Below are positions 25,595 through 33,790 of a DNA stretch of 64,000 bases, one piece after another. This DNA comes from Bacillus australimaris (lineage in GTDB: Bacteria > Bacillota > Bacilli > Bacillales > Bacillaceae), in NCBI RefSeq assembly GCF_001307105.1, contig NZ_LGYN01000012.1, positions 310,001 through 374,000 of the forward strand, written 5' to 3'. Positions within the stretch are counted from its first letter, which is position 1; each line of letters begins with the position of its first letter. Below the pieces are notes generated by a model, which worked only from the letters and a program-made list of their open reading frames with translations, made no database searches and was not told the DNA's origin. The position numbers and the translations under genes were made by a program.

Positions 25595-26627
25595 GTTCTC
25601 CCTCCGAATCATCTTCCACCAACCTTCTGATTTCTAAGACAACCCTTGTAATAGAGTTTTTCAGTGCATCATGTTTTGCTCCACTTTCATCATATAAAGA
25701 GAATTTCAGAGGAACTGAAGACTGATATGGTATTTCTGTATCAAAGAAAGGCAGATTGATGTCCCTCTGAAGTGTTCTTTTTAGCTTACTTTCAATAGTC
25801 ATATCATGCGTTAAAGTAAATAAAATTCCTAGGGCTTTAATTGATGGACGACTTATATTATTTCTAAGTATGTTATACACACTAATGATCCTTGAATCTT
25901 CATTATAAAAAGTATCATTAACTAAGTTACTTAGTAAAGCAATACCTATACTAGAGAATAAATCAATCTTACTTGGAATTATATAATGATCTGAAGCAAA
26001 TAAACTAGCCTGAGTTAAAATTGTCCAATTGGGTGGACAATCAATAATTATATAATCATAATTCTTTCTTAATTCATATTTATTGAAATGATCATCTAAA
26101 ACATTATGTTTTCCACTCGTATCACCGTATAAAGATTCAAATAAATCTAAATCTCCCGGTATTAAATCTAAGTTGTCTTTTAAATTATAAACCAAAGAAA
26201 GGTTTTCTGGTTTAAGAACTACATCCTTCTTCATAAATAACGACTTTACTGTCATTCCTTTTGCTTTTAATCTATTATATATTAACTGAGACAATATTTC
26301 TTTCTTATAATTATCTTTATTAGAACCATCATGTTGTTCACTCTCTTCGACTTGCACCTCGCCTGAAGGTGATACAACCTCTTCGTATTTCTCTTTTGCC
26401 TCTTCATACACACTTAATAATAACGCTTCCTCTATTTCGTTCTTGTGATACATAAATTGATGATTAAGTAACGCTTGTGTAGCGTTAAATTGCGGGTCCA
26501 TATCTATTACTAAAACTTTTAGGTTATCACGAGATAAAGCATCAGCAATATTAATCGCTGTTGAAGTCTTCCCCACCCCACCCTTTAAATTTATAAATGA
26601 AATAACTTTAGCTTTATTAGCATCCAT
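25581..26627 (-). CDS. ParA/Soj-family ATPase
   Basis: 348 residues from ATG 26627 (a GTG three codons earlier is too close to GGAG). Deviant Walker A NLKGGVGKTSTAINIA near residue 15, A' motif VLVIDMDPQFNATQALL, Walker B YDYIIIDCPPN. An insertion of about 60 charged residues after the A' motif (KEKYEEVVSPSGEVQVEESEQ region) is longer than in typical Soj. Family role: ATP-driven dimerisation and positioning of DNA or protein cargo. It heads a three-gene overlapping operon without a recognisable ParB, inside a decayed integrative element. Confidence 0.85.
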   Translation of the reverse strand: MDANKAKVISFINLKGGVGKTSTAINIADALSRDNLKVLVIDMDPQFNATQALLNHQFMYHKNEIEEALLLSVYEEAKEKYEEVVSPSGEVQVEESEQHDGSNKDNYKKEILSQLIYNRLKAKGMTVKSLFMKKDVVLKPENLSLVYNLKDNLDLIPGDLDLFESLYGDTSGKHNVLDDHFNKYELRKNYDYIIIDCPPNWTILTQASLFASDHYIIPSKIDLFSSIGIALLSNLVNDTFYNEDSRIISVYNILRNNISRPSIKALGILFTLTHDMTIESKLKRTLQRDINLPFFDTEIPYQSSVPLKFSLYDESGAKHDALKNSITRVVLEIRRLVEDDSEGEHEKD

Positions 26628-27030
26628 TTTCCTCACTCCATTGTACTTATTTTAGATATCTTTTACTATAGATCATACAATATGTGTACTTTTTTGTAAA
26701 ATTAATGTAATGAGTTTATTAAAAATTTTTAAACTAAAAAACTATATTCAAAAACTTTTAATCTTAACTTTATAATATCATCGAGCACATGTAGACATGC
26801 TGATAAAATAATAGAGAAAACGTATATCTCTTCAAAAATGTCGTATTTAAAATTTAATTACTTGAAGACTTTCATTCAATATGAATGAAAGTCTTCTATT
26901 CTATACGAATTCAAACTATAATCACTTCAATTAAGAACTTATAATGATATATCCATATAACATTTTTCCAAATGAGCTATAAATATATTGACTTATTGAA
27001 TATTCCCCCATCTATGTCCTCTCTCTGCTA
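26628..27030. other. Intergenic region with a 33-base palindrome
   Basis: No gene. At 26864-26896 GAAGACTTTCATTCA, three bases, and the complementary TGAATGAAAGTCTTC form a perfect 15-base stem. It lacks a strong T tract on either side, though AATTTTAAAT follows on the minus strand. It could be a weak terminator for the surface-protein gene at 27031 or a binding site for the ParA cassette. Confidence 0.55.
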
Positions 27031-29571
27031 TTAGTTTTTTATCCATTCCATGTCATCTTTTGTCCATCCCTCTGGTAAGCCATTCGGGAATGGATCATCT
27101 GCATACACTGGCTTCAAAAGAACCTCATCATATTCTTTCGTTTCTGAATCCATATGAGCATACATATGAGCATATAGCTCTAGTTGCTGTTGCACATCTA
27201 CCATAACGAGATTCACACCCATAGGATGTGATTTAAGTTTCATTCCATAATTCCCCATATAAGACCAAATAGGGCTATAAAACTTACGACCACCATCCAC
27301 AAGATCATACGTGATTCTTTTATCTTTCTTCTCGACCTGTTCATCATTGAATAGGTGTCCTGTATGACGCTCCACGTTTATATGCGGAAGCTCATACGTA
27401 ATATCATACACCGATGTTTCGCCCTTCATTTCACTGCTATGCTTCGTTTCTTCCATTTCAACTAAAGAACGGTTTCCGCTTTTCTTGTATGTCAAATAAC
27501 TATCGACTATATTAGTAGGGACTTCAAAATCAAATGCAGGCGCAACCTTTCCGCCGATTTCATTTTCATAATGAAGATTCACTTTCCTTTCAAAGCCATA
27601 ACCTGTTTTCTTTTTTGGAATTTGACTAATCGGTATACTTAACTGCTCATAAAACACCTTTCCCATCAAAGGCGTTTTTTCTGTCATGACAACACCCTTG
27701 TAAGACAGATTTTTGTCTTTTCCCGCATCTGCCTTAATCGTTTTTTCACTCGCTGCGTATCCATCCGTTGCAAGTAAATTTTTCGCAAAATCAATTTTAA
27801 AATCGTTTTTGCTGAAGTCTGTAAACTTCACTGTGTAAAGAGCCTTGTCATTTACCTTCAAATACTTCGCAGGGATTTTCATATCAATCTTCTTAGGTAA
27901 CTCTTTTGCTGTATACATTTTTGATGTGACTTTTGTTGAGCCACGATATAGACCTACTGTGATTTTTTTGCCGGACATTTCTTTCAAGCTAGACTTGTAA
28001 TTCAATTCTTTTGACAAAAACACTTTGACAGGAAGACCCTTTTCCCATTGCGCTGTATATATTTGCAGTTTTTCAAAGCCCAATTTTCCAAGTGGCTTGT
28101 CATAATAATAATTAATCGTGATGTTTTTTGACCCCACTGTTCCGCTTTCTTTGTCTCCATCAGTCCTTACATAACGATATGTGTATTCTCCATTTTTGAT
28201 AGAAGGGTGCTTTTCTGAATACTTTTCACCACGCACCTTTTTGTAATTCTTACTTTCCTTAATTTTTTCACCTGTACGGTTATCATAATAATTAACCGTC
28301 ACAGATCGCTCCAAATTATAGTAAAACTTGATCGTCACATCTTTGTTGCTTAATGTACCTGTTTTCTTATTTGTGTTCACAGGAATAAATGTTTCTTTTC
28401 CTTTTGTGATAGACGCTTTTGGCGCAAATGAATATGTTGAACCTATGTTTCTTGTGTAACTCTCTTTTTCAAGAAGATCCCCCGAATACTTGTCTATATG
28501 TTGTACATTGATGTTCTTTTGACGCTTCTCAAATTTCGTCTTAAATGAAGTAGTATTGTTTGGGTCTGCAAACACTTCGCCAAACCCTAATACTTGATAA
28601 CTACCTGTTGAAGGTTTGGTGATCAAAGGTAGATAAAGAGCCATATCACTTTCCAGCTTTCCAGTATTATAATTTATCCCTACATTCAGCCCAGCTTCTA
28701 AATGTACTTTTTGATACCCATACACACGCATAGTACCATTTGTTACTTTCTTCCTTGTTGCTTCATTTACAATTGTGACACCCTTAGGCACTTTAATTTT
28801 CACACTGTTTTTCTTAGATGTTTTCAAAGTTGTTGTTTGTGAAATTTGTTTATTATCTTTCACATGGACCGATAGATCATTTTTAGAAAATTTAATAGAG
28901 TTGTCTATATCTTCGCCATTTATAACTAAATCCCATAGCTTGTCATACTTAGGAAGACTTTTCCCCGAATCTCCACCAGAATATAAACGGTCTAAGATCA
29001 ATGATGTAATGACAATACCTTGTTTTTTATTTTTAAAGATATTTTCTTGACCACCCCATCCATAATACAAAGCCCTTTGCACTCTCGCATTATCATAAGG
29101 TGTCGCTTCTTTAAACTTTGAACCTGTCGGCGGTGACGCTTTAGAATGCTGAAAACAAAAGGCCTGTTTCCCATCTACCCTAAAATCTCCGACAACTGAA
29201 CCACGATAAGTGACTGCTCCTTTATATTCAATTTTGGGAGTCGCTGCCTTCGCTTTGGATGGCTTTAGAAAAGAAAAAATGGAATCGATCAACCCTTGTT
29301 TGTCTTCAAGGTCGCTTTCCATTAATAGTTCTTGATTTATATCTCCTTTTTCAATCAATCCGTTAAGCGTTGCTTTGACACGTTCACCGTCAACTTGCAT
29401 ATAGAGCACTTCGCCATTCATTTCTAAATATCCGTCATGGTTAACACCAAATGTTTCTATTCCTTCACCTTTTGCATGAACAGAAGGTGAATATCCTATG
29501 ATCACGCTAAAAAGCATGATTACAATTACCGCTAAAAGTTTTCGTTTCCCTAGCGACACTTTATTTTTCAT
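27031..29571 (-). CDS. Large secreted surface protein with MucBP-like repeats
   Basis: 846 residues from ATG 29571 (AGAGGTG upstream; the frame extends five codons to a GTG). Signal peptide at 1-33 (LLAVIVIMLFSVIIGYSPSVHA). Residues about 110-220 look like a thioester-type adhesin domain: VGDFRVDGKQAFCFQHSKASPP carries the cysteine, but the later position where TQxA is expected reads VITSLILDRL, so the bond may not form. Two MucBP-like repeats follow (VTVNYYDNRTGEKI; ITINYYYDKPLGK). The C-terminal 350 residues are unassigned. No LPXTG or terminal helix. Possibly an adhesin of the mobile element. Confidence 0.7.
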   Translation of the reverse strand: MKNKVSLGKRKLLAVIVIMLFSVIIGYSPSVHAKGEGIETFGVNHDGYLEMNGEVLYMQVDGERVKATLNGLIEKGDINQELLMESDLEDKQGLIDSIFSFLKPSKAKAATPKIEYKGAVTYRGSVVGDFRVDGKQAFCFQHSKASPPTGSKFKEATPYDNARVQRALYYGWGGQENIFKNKKQGIVITSLILDRLYSGGDSGKSLPKYDKLWDLVINGEDIDNSIKFSKNDLSVHVKDNKQISQTTTLKTSKKNSVKIKVPKGVTIVNEATRKKVTNGTMRVYGYQKVHLEAGLNVGINYNTGKLESDMALYLPLITKPSTGSYQVLGFGEVFADPNNTTSFKTKFEKRQKNINVQHIDKYSGDLLEKESYTRNIGSTYSFAPKASITKGKETFIPVNTNKKTGTLSNKDVTIKFYYNLERSVTVNYYDNRTGEKIKESKNYKKVRGEKYSEKHPSIKNGEYTYRYVRTDGDKESGTVGSKNITINYYYDKPLGKLGFEKLQIYTAQWEKGLPVKVFLSKELNYKSSLKEMSGKKITVGLYRGSTKVTSKMYTAKELPKKIDMKIPAKYLKVNDKALYTVKFTDFSKNDFKIDFAKNLLATDGYAASEKTIKADAGKDKNLSYKGVVMTEKTPLMGKVFYEQLSIPISQIPKKKTGYGFERKVNLHYENEIGGKVAPAFDFEVPTNIVDSYLTYKKSGNRSLVEMEETKHSSEMKGETSVYDITYELPHINVERHTGHLFNDEQVEKKDKRITYDLVDGGRKFYSPIWSYMGNYGMKLKSHPMGVNLVMVDVQQQLELYAHMYAHMDSETKEYDEVLLKPVYADDPFPNGLPEGWTKDDMEWIKN

Positions 29572-29635
29572 TTCGACACCTCTCACTTTTTCAAAATAAA
29601 AAAGGCATCCTTTTTAGAATGCCTTTCAATCACTT

Positions 29636-30358
29636 TCACTTATTCAACTTGTCCCATGGTACACCATCAAGATCATTTCCATCATACTTATATTCCTTAT
29701 ACGTTTTACCTGGAGATTGGTCTCCACCATGATTTTTGATATTTCCTTCGCCTGTTTTAATACCATTTGTAGACGTACCACCATTTGAACGTTTAGGCGC
29801 TGTTTTTTTAGGAGTGTTCACATGACTATATGACTTTTTAGAACTGGTTGATTGTTTTGGTTTTTTAGAGCTTGTCACCGATCTGTTAGAACTGGTAGAC
29901 CCATTAGATGGCTTCGTATGGCTGTATGATTTATTAGAGCTAGTTGAACCATTAGAAGAGCTGTATGATTTCTTAGAAGCCACTACTGGAGCTTTAGACG
30001 TTGAAGTATTGTTATTCTTCTGCTCTACCTTATTTATCGACTGGCTCTTTTCTTCTTTTTTGGTTGCTACTGTTTCACTTTTCTTTGAATCTATTTTTTT
30101 AGTTTTCTTTGAATCTGCTTTTTTACTTTTCTCTACCTTGTCCTTTTTAGGGCTTTCCTTCTTCTTCACTTCGTCTTCTTTCTGCCCCTTAGTTTCAGTC
30201 TTTTTAACATTGGTGACAGAAACTGTTTTTGCTTGCTGTTTTTCCTGTGTTTCTTGCTTTGCGTTAGCATTAAACCCCCAAATAATACCGCCTACTAACA
30301 CGCCCGCCAACCCTAGACCAACAACAGCTTTGACCATTGTATTTTTCTTTGCTTTCAT
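29636..30358 (-). CDS. Secreted or membrane-anchored low-complexity protein
   Basis: 240 residues. One N-terminal hydrophobic helix (AVVGLGLAGVLVGGIIWGF), then a long lysine/glutamate-rich stretch (residues 35-115) and a serine/lysine-rich repeat region with recurring SSKKSYSH, NGSTSSN units. The tail is KTYKEYKYDGNDLDGVPWDKLNK. It is probably anchored by the helix with an extended outer stalk. It lies 64 bases before the MucBP-like surface-protein gene in the same direction, so the two are likely co-transcribed. Function unknown. Confidence 0.65.
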   Translation of the reverse strand: MKAKKNTMVKAVVGLGLAGVLVGGIIWGFNANAKQETQEKQQAKTVSVTNVKKTETKGQKEDEVKKKESPKKDKVEKSKKADSKKTKKIDSKKSETVATKKEEKSQSINKVEQKNNNTSTSKAPVVASKKSYSSSNGSTSSNKSYSHTKPSNGSTSSNRSVTSSKKPKQSTSSKKSYSHVNTPKKTAPKRSNGGTSTNGIKTGEGNIKNHGGDQSPGKTYKEYKYDGNDLDGVPWDKLNK

Positions 30359-30442
30359 TTGTCTAATCCCCCAATTTTCCGCTATTCATTTAGTCAATTA
30401 TATCACGAATTAGCATTATTTTACATAAAAGAACAAAAAGAA

Positions 30443-30558
30443 AAACAATCAATCCCCCTATTCCCCCAAATCTTTGGGGGACTCCCTCGCCGGTAGGCAG
30501 CTCAAAAGGTGTGATGACCTTTTGAGACATTAAAAGGGTTTGGGGGCGCTGATTGTTT
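30443..30558 (-). other. Candidate single-strand origin (sso) of rolling-circle replication
   Basis: Two perfect hairpins (CCCCCAAA-TC-TTTGGGGG at 30463-30480; CTCAAAAGGT-GTGATG-ACCTTTTGAG at 30501-30526) are enclosed by a third stem pairing AAACAATCA...CCCCC (30443-30458) with GGGGG...TGATTGTTT (30542-30558). No coding frame explains them. ICEBs1 of B. subtilis has an sso downstream of its relaxase gene, and this structure lies downstream of the relaxase here. Assignment is by structure and place only. Confidence 0.55.
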
Positions 30559-30586
30559 CAACTCCTTAAATTCTCCATCACTTCGT

Positions 30587-30706
30587 TCAGTCCGATTTAC
30601 CGTTGACACAAACCTTATTCGCACCACTGGACTTTGATTCGATTGATCTTAGATACATTTCAAATAGTTCTTTCATAAAAGGAATAGCTCTAATTTCTTG
30701 CCTCAA
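30587..30706 (-). CDS. Candidate 39-residue protein downstream of the relaxase
   Basis: TTG start at 30706 with AGGTGAT five bases upstream; product MRQEIRAIPFMKELFEMYLR plus 19 residues, amphipathic then polar. It follows another small frame by a few bases, as small genes follow nicK in ICEBs1. Too short for a family call. Confidence 0.4.
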   Translation of the reverse strand: MRQEIRAIPFMKELFEMYLRSIESKSSGANKVCVNGKSD

Positions 30707-30711
30707 TCCTA

Positions 30712-30816
30712 TCACCTCATTTGCATTTCAGCTAAGAACGTTTCTAACATGTCTATATGCTTCTTTTCTAACTTCGCATTAAGGAGCAGATACTCGTAAT
30801 CAAACCACCATTTCAT
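30712..30816 (-). CDS. Candidate 34-residue protein overlapping the relaxase stop
   Basis: ATG at 30816 lies inside the last codons of the relaxase gene (ATGAAATGGTGGTTTGA overlap); product MKWWFDYEYLLLNAKLEKKH plus 14 residues. The overlap suggests coupled translation. Its end provides the ribosome site of the next small frame. Unknown function. Confidence 0.4.
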   Translation of the reverse strand: MKWWFDYEYLLLNAKLEKKHIDMLETFLAEMQMR

Positions 30817-31768
30817 GAATTGGCGTTAAGTAGGCTTCCAACATTTTTTCATGCTTATCTTGTAATTCCGCATCTGTAATCATGTCCGATAGATCATTTT
30901 TTCCTAAAGCTCTATCAGCTTCTAAAATCATTTTCATTGTTGGCGCACAACTATTTTTCAACCAATTACGAGACTTTTCATAGAAATCTGTTTGCGGCTT
31001 TGTATACAACCTTAACTTCTTTACATCACCGATAAATTCTAACCAAAAAGGGCTTGTTTCCCTTTTCCTTTTTTCCTCTGGCCCATCTTCTTCAACAAAG
31101 CGAACATAATTATTAATGATAGCCATACCGATACTGGTCAAATTCCTATCTTTAATTAGTTCACCAACAGCAGAATGAGCACGTTCATTTTTTAGTCTTA
31201 TTTCATACCTGTTCCAGTCTTCCATCTCTTCATAGGGAATGTTATACTTTTCAGCTTGCTCGAAATTCTTTTCATAAAAACAAAGATATGCATCTGATTT
31301 TTTTGATCCGAAATATAACGTTGTTCCCCCAAGTCGCCCATCGCCAATATCTAGCGACCCATTGTAGTCAGATTTACGAAACCTTGAGACACATAATCCC
31401 TTTTGTGCTTTTTCTAAAAGAGATGGTATTGTGAAATAAGTTCGTTTGTCATCAATCGCTATATCTAATCTTGTAAAATTGCCTTTCTCATTCAAACAAT
31501 CTTGAAAGAAATCAAACCAAGTCTTTTTCCTACATTCCAAGAAAGATTCGAACTGTCTACAACCTTTACCAGAAAACTCAATCAGAATACCCCTTTCATC
31601 ATCTGGAGAACTATACATGACTTTGATCATATCCATCTCCCACGTTCCAATATATCCGTAAAAGCCTTTCGGCTTCTCTGTCATATAATCTCTGTTAATA
31701 TGCAGGACGTTTTGAATGATATGGTCAATGTCATGTGTTTTAAAACTAACTCTTACATAGTCAACCAT
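30800..31768 (-). pseudogene. 5'-truncated rolling-circle relaxase/replication initiator (Rep_trans, NicK-like)
   Basis: 322 residues from ATG 31768. Rep_trans features are clear: VDYVRVSFKTHD, LIEFSGKGCRQFESF, FTRLDIAIDD and GTTLYFGSKKSDAYLCFYEK, with a candidate catalytic tyrosine in the NRYEIRLKNE region. In the same frame the coding sense continues upstream of the ATG (LSNRGVV, as in complete relaxases) to about 31825, where it meets a stop and non-homologous sequence. So the N-terminal part is missing and a chance internal ATG is used, if any. Known role: nicking at oriT and rolling-circle replication of an integrative conjugative element. Confidence 0.75.
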
Positions 31769-31836
31769 TGATATTAAATTTTCTTCTTCTTTTTCATTTT
31801 TCCGTACTACCCCCCTGTTAGACAGGAAAAGGTTTT

Positions 31837-32280
31837 ATGTCGACAAAAAATGACCCCTCTAACAGAGTCATTAAAATGGATATTGAAACAATGCAACTTT
31901 TTAAAGGTTTATTTAAAACATTAATACCCAATCATTATGAACTAATTTTTGTTAGTCCTACAAACCCTAAACAAGTTTTAACAAATGAATTTGTTAATAA
32001 GATACTTAAGAAAACTTTGAACGACTTAAAAATTGAACCTGTAACAATTCATGGTCTAAGACACACACACGCCAGCATACTTCTTTACAAGAAAATATCT
32101 ATTTATTATGTTTCAGAAAGGCTAGGACATGCTAGCATTGACACAACCCTTAGATATTATGCTCATGTGGTAAAGGAGCTTAGAGAAGAAGATACTAAAA
32201 ACACTTTAGATTTGTTTCAAAAAATGTTATCACTTGAAAGAGCCACAAGTGAAAAATTTGTGCAAAATAAAATGAAATAA
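31837..32280 (+). pseudogene. 5'-truncated tyrosine integrase (ICE/phage type)
   Basis: 147 residues, only the C-terminal half of a tyrosine recombinase catalytic domain: IHGLRHTHAS (H-x-x-R box), ERLGHASIDTTLRYYAHV (conserved LGH and catalytic tyrosine). The first catalytic arginine region and the N-terminal arm-binding domain are missing; upstream the frame closes at once and the relaxase remnant begins. It points toward the att site and tRNA-Arg, the usual position of int at the element end. It cannot be an active recombinase alone. Confidence 0.85.
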
Positions 32281-32327
32281 TATCGTTTTCTAACGTTTAC
32301 TCACGTAATTTCAATTACATAAAAAAC

Positions 32328-32358
32328 AAAGAAAACCCTTTATCTAAAAGGGTTTTCA
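32328..32358 (+). terminator. Terminator after the integrase remnant
   Basis: GAAAACCCTT, a short loop and AAGGGTTTTC hairpin with A and T runs. A similar hairpin occurs left of the other att site. Confidence 0.7.
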
Positions 32359-32375
32359 GCTTTTTACAAATTTTC

Positions 32376-32413
32376 AAATCGAATCCTATCGGATACTCTA
32401 GACGCGCTCGGAG
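32376..32413. repeat. Right attachment site (attR-like) overlapping tRNA-Arg 3' end
   Basis: Second copy of the 38-base direct repeat (one mismatch to 24263-24300). Its last 11 bases are the 3' end of the intact tRNA-Arg gene, so integration preserved the tRNA. Confidence 0.87.
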
Positions 32414-32478
32414 GGATTCGAACCCCCGGCAGACGTGGTACCGGAAACCACCGCTCTATCCAACTGAGCTACGAGCGC
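32403..32478 (-). tRNA. tRNA-Arg (anticodon CCG)
   Basis: Minus strand reads GCGCTCG acceptor arm, D arm GCTC-AGTTGGATA-GAGC, anticodon stem GTGGT/ACCAC with loop TTCCGGT (anticodon CCG), T arm with GGTTCGAATCC, and CGAGCGC closing the acceptor, then discriminator G. CCA is not encoded. It reads CGG codons. The same tRNA lies beside clpP in B. subtilis. Its 3' end is the insertion site of the accessory element. Confidence 0.95.
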
Positions 32479-32595
32479 ACGATATGTTTTTTGAACGTCA
32501 GCATATCAAATTATAAGGGAAATGCTGCAAGAAAGCAATGAAATTATGATGACTTCAAAAAAGAAGCCTGCACCATAAAGATGCAGACATTTCTA

Positions 32596-32904
32596 TTATG
32601 CATTTTTAACAGATGCAATAATGTTTCGTTCTATGTTTTCATTTATTTCATCCACTGTTTTCACAAGACAAATGATCCCATCAATAAACGGCCAAATGAA
32701 CAAGGTCAACCATCCTAAAAGAAGCATGACCACTGCATAGCCTTTCTTTTCATCTAAATAAAAACGATGAATTGCAAAAGCTCCAAGGAACCACCATAAA
32801 AGAAAAACAACTAATTTCGACTTTTTTTTGGCTTGAAGTTCAGTTGACACAACAATTCGCTGTTGATCAGTCAAACCACTTTTTTCTAGAAGTAGATTAT
32901 CCAC
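32596..32904 (-). CDS. TM2-domain membrane protein
   Basis: 102 residues. After a soluble helical start (LTDQQRIVVSTELQAKKKSK) comes the TM2 domain: first helix LVVFLLWWFLGAFAIHRFYLD, the turn DEKKGYAV, second helix VMLLLGWLTLFIWPFIDGIICL. The GxxxxHRFYL-type motif and WxxID ending define the family, whose molecular function is not known. It lies between tRNA-Arg and clpP, outside the att repeats, so it belongs to the chromosome. Confidence 0.85.
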   Translation of the reverse strand: MDNLLLEKSGLTDQQRIVVSTELQAKKKSKLVVFLLWWFLGAFAIHRFYLDEKKGYAVVMLLLGWLTLFIWPFIDGIICLVKTVDEINENIERNIIASVKNA

Positions 32905-33062
32905 TCTTTTTCCTTCTTTCCGACTATATATAATTACAACATAGGTAATATTACCTCATAACAGAAAGTTTTACCATATTTTTTTAAAACTTTTCCATGG
33001 TTTAAGAAAAATAATTTTGGGAAAAATAACATGTGGCTGTCGAATTTTTTGATTGCGTTTTG

Positions 33063-33079
33063 TTTGACCTTTATTGACC
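33063..33079 (+). promoter_or_regulatory. CtsR operator upstream of clpP
   Basis: TTTGACC-TTT-ATTGACC is, on the other strand, GGTCAAT-AAA-GGTCAAA, fitting the CtsR heptad repeat RGTCAAA-N3-RGTCAAA with one mismatch. Its TTGACC halves may overlap the promoter -35, so CtsR binding would block transcription until heat or stress inactivates it. Confidence 0.8.
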
Positions 33080-33131
33080 AAAAATGTATCATTGAATTAC
33101 ATACTTACCTAAAAGGTGAAGGAGGAACATT

Positions 33132-33728
33132 ATGAATTTAATACCTACAGTCATTGAGCAAACAAATCGTGGGGAAAGAGCTTACGACATTTATTCTCGT
33201 CTTTTAAAAGACCGTATTATCATGCTTGGTTCTGCGATCGATGACAATGTTGCCAACTCCATCGTGTCACAGCTGCTTTTCTTAGAAGCTGAAGATCCAG
33301 AAAAAGATATTTCTATCTACATTAACAGCCCTGGCGGTTCGATCACAGCTGGTATGGCCATTTACGATACGATGCAATTTATTAAACCAAAGGTATCAAC
33401 TATTTGTATTGGTATGGCTGCATCTATGGGTGCGTTCCTGCTTGCTGCTGGTGAAAAAGGTAAGCGTTATGCTCTTCCAAACAGTGAAGTAATGATTCAC
33501 CAACCACTAGGTGGTGCCCAAGGTCAAGCAACAGAAATTGAAATTGCGGCAAAACGAATCCTTTCTTTACGCGATAAACTGAACCAAGTACTTGCTGAAC
33601 GTACTGGTCAGCCAATTGAAGTGATTGAGCGCGATACTGATCGTGACAACTTCAAAACAGCGGAAGAAGCACTTCAATACGGTCTCATTGACAAAGTCTT
33701 GACCCGTAATACAGAAGAACAAAAATAA
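33132..33728 (+). CDS. clpP: ClpP, ATP-dependent Clp protease proteolytic subunit
   Basis: 198 residues. Catalytic triad Ser98 (GMAASMGAF), His123 (MIHQPLGG) and Asp172 (DTDRDNF), plus the INSPGGS loop. It forms a 14-subunit barrel that degrades proteins unfolded by ClpC, ClpX or ClpE and shapes competence, sporulation and stress responses. AAGGAGG lies at good spacing before ATG 33132. A CtsR operator precedes it and a strong terminator follows. Confidence 0.97.
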   Translation: MNLIPTVIEQTNRGERAYDIYSRLLKDRIIMLGSAIDDNVANSIVSQLLFLEAEDPEKDISIYINSPGGSITAGMAIYDTMQFIKPKVSTICIGMAASMGAFLLAAGEKGKRYALPNSEVMIHQPLGGAQGQATEIEIAAKRILSLRDKLNQVLAERTGQPIEVIERDTDRDNFKTAEEALQYGLIDKVLTRNTEEQK

Positions 33729-33741
33729 TCATCACAAAAAT

Positions 33742-33774
33742 AAACCGTCTGCTCTTTGAACAGACGGTTTTTTT
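33742..33774 (+). terminator. clpP terminator
   Basis: AACCGTCTG, nine-base loop, CAGACGGTT and seven T bases. Confidence 0.9.
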
Positions 33775-33790
33775 GTGATTGAAATATGCT

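Noticed and set aside
30009..30413. 134-codon frame opposite the repeat-rich stalk protein gene
   Set aside because: Phe/Ser-rich complement of a lysine/serine-rich gene; a typical antisense artefact.
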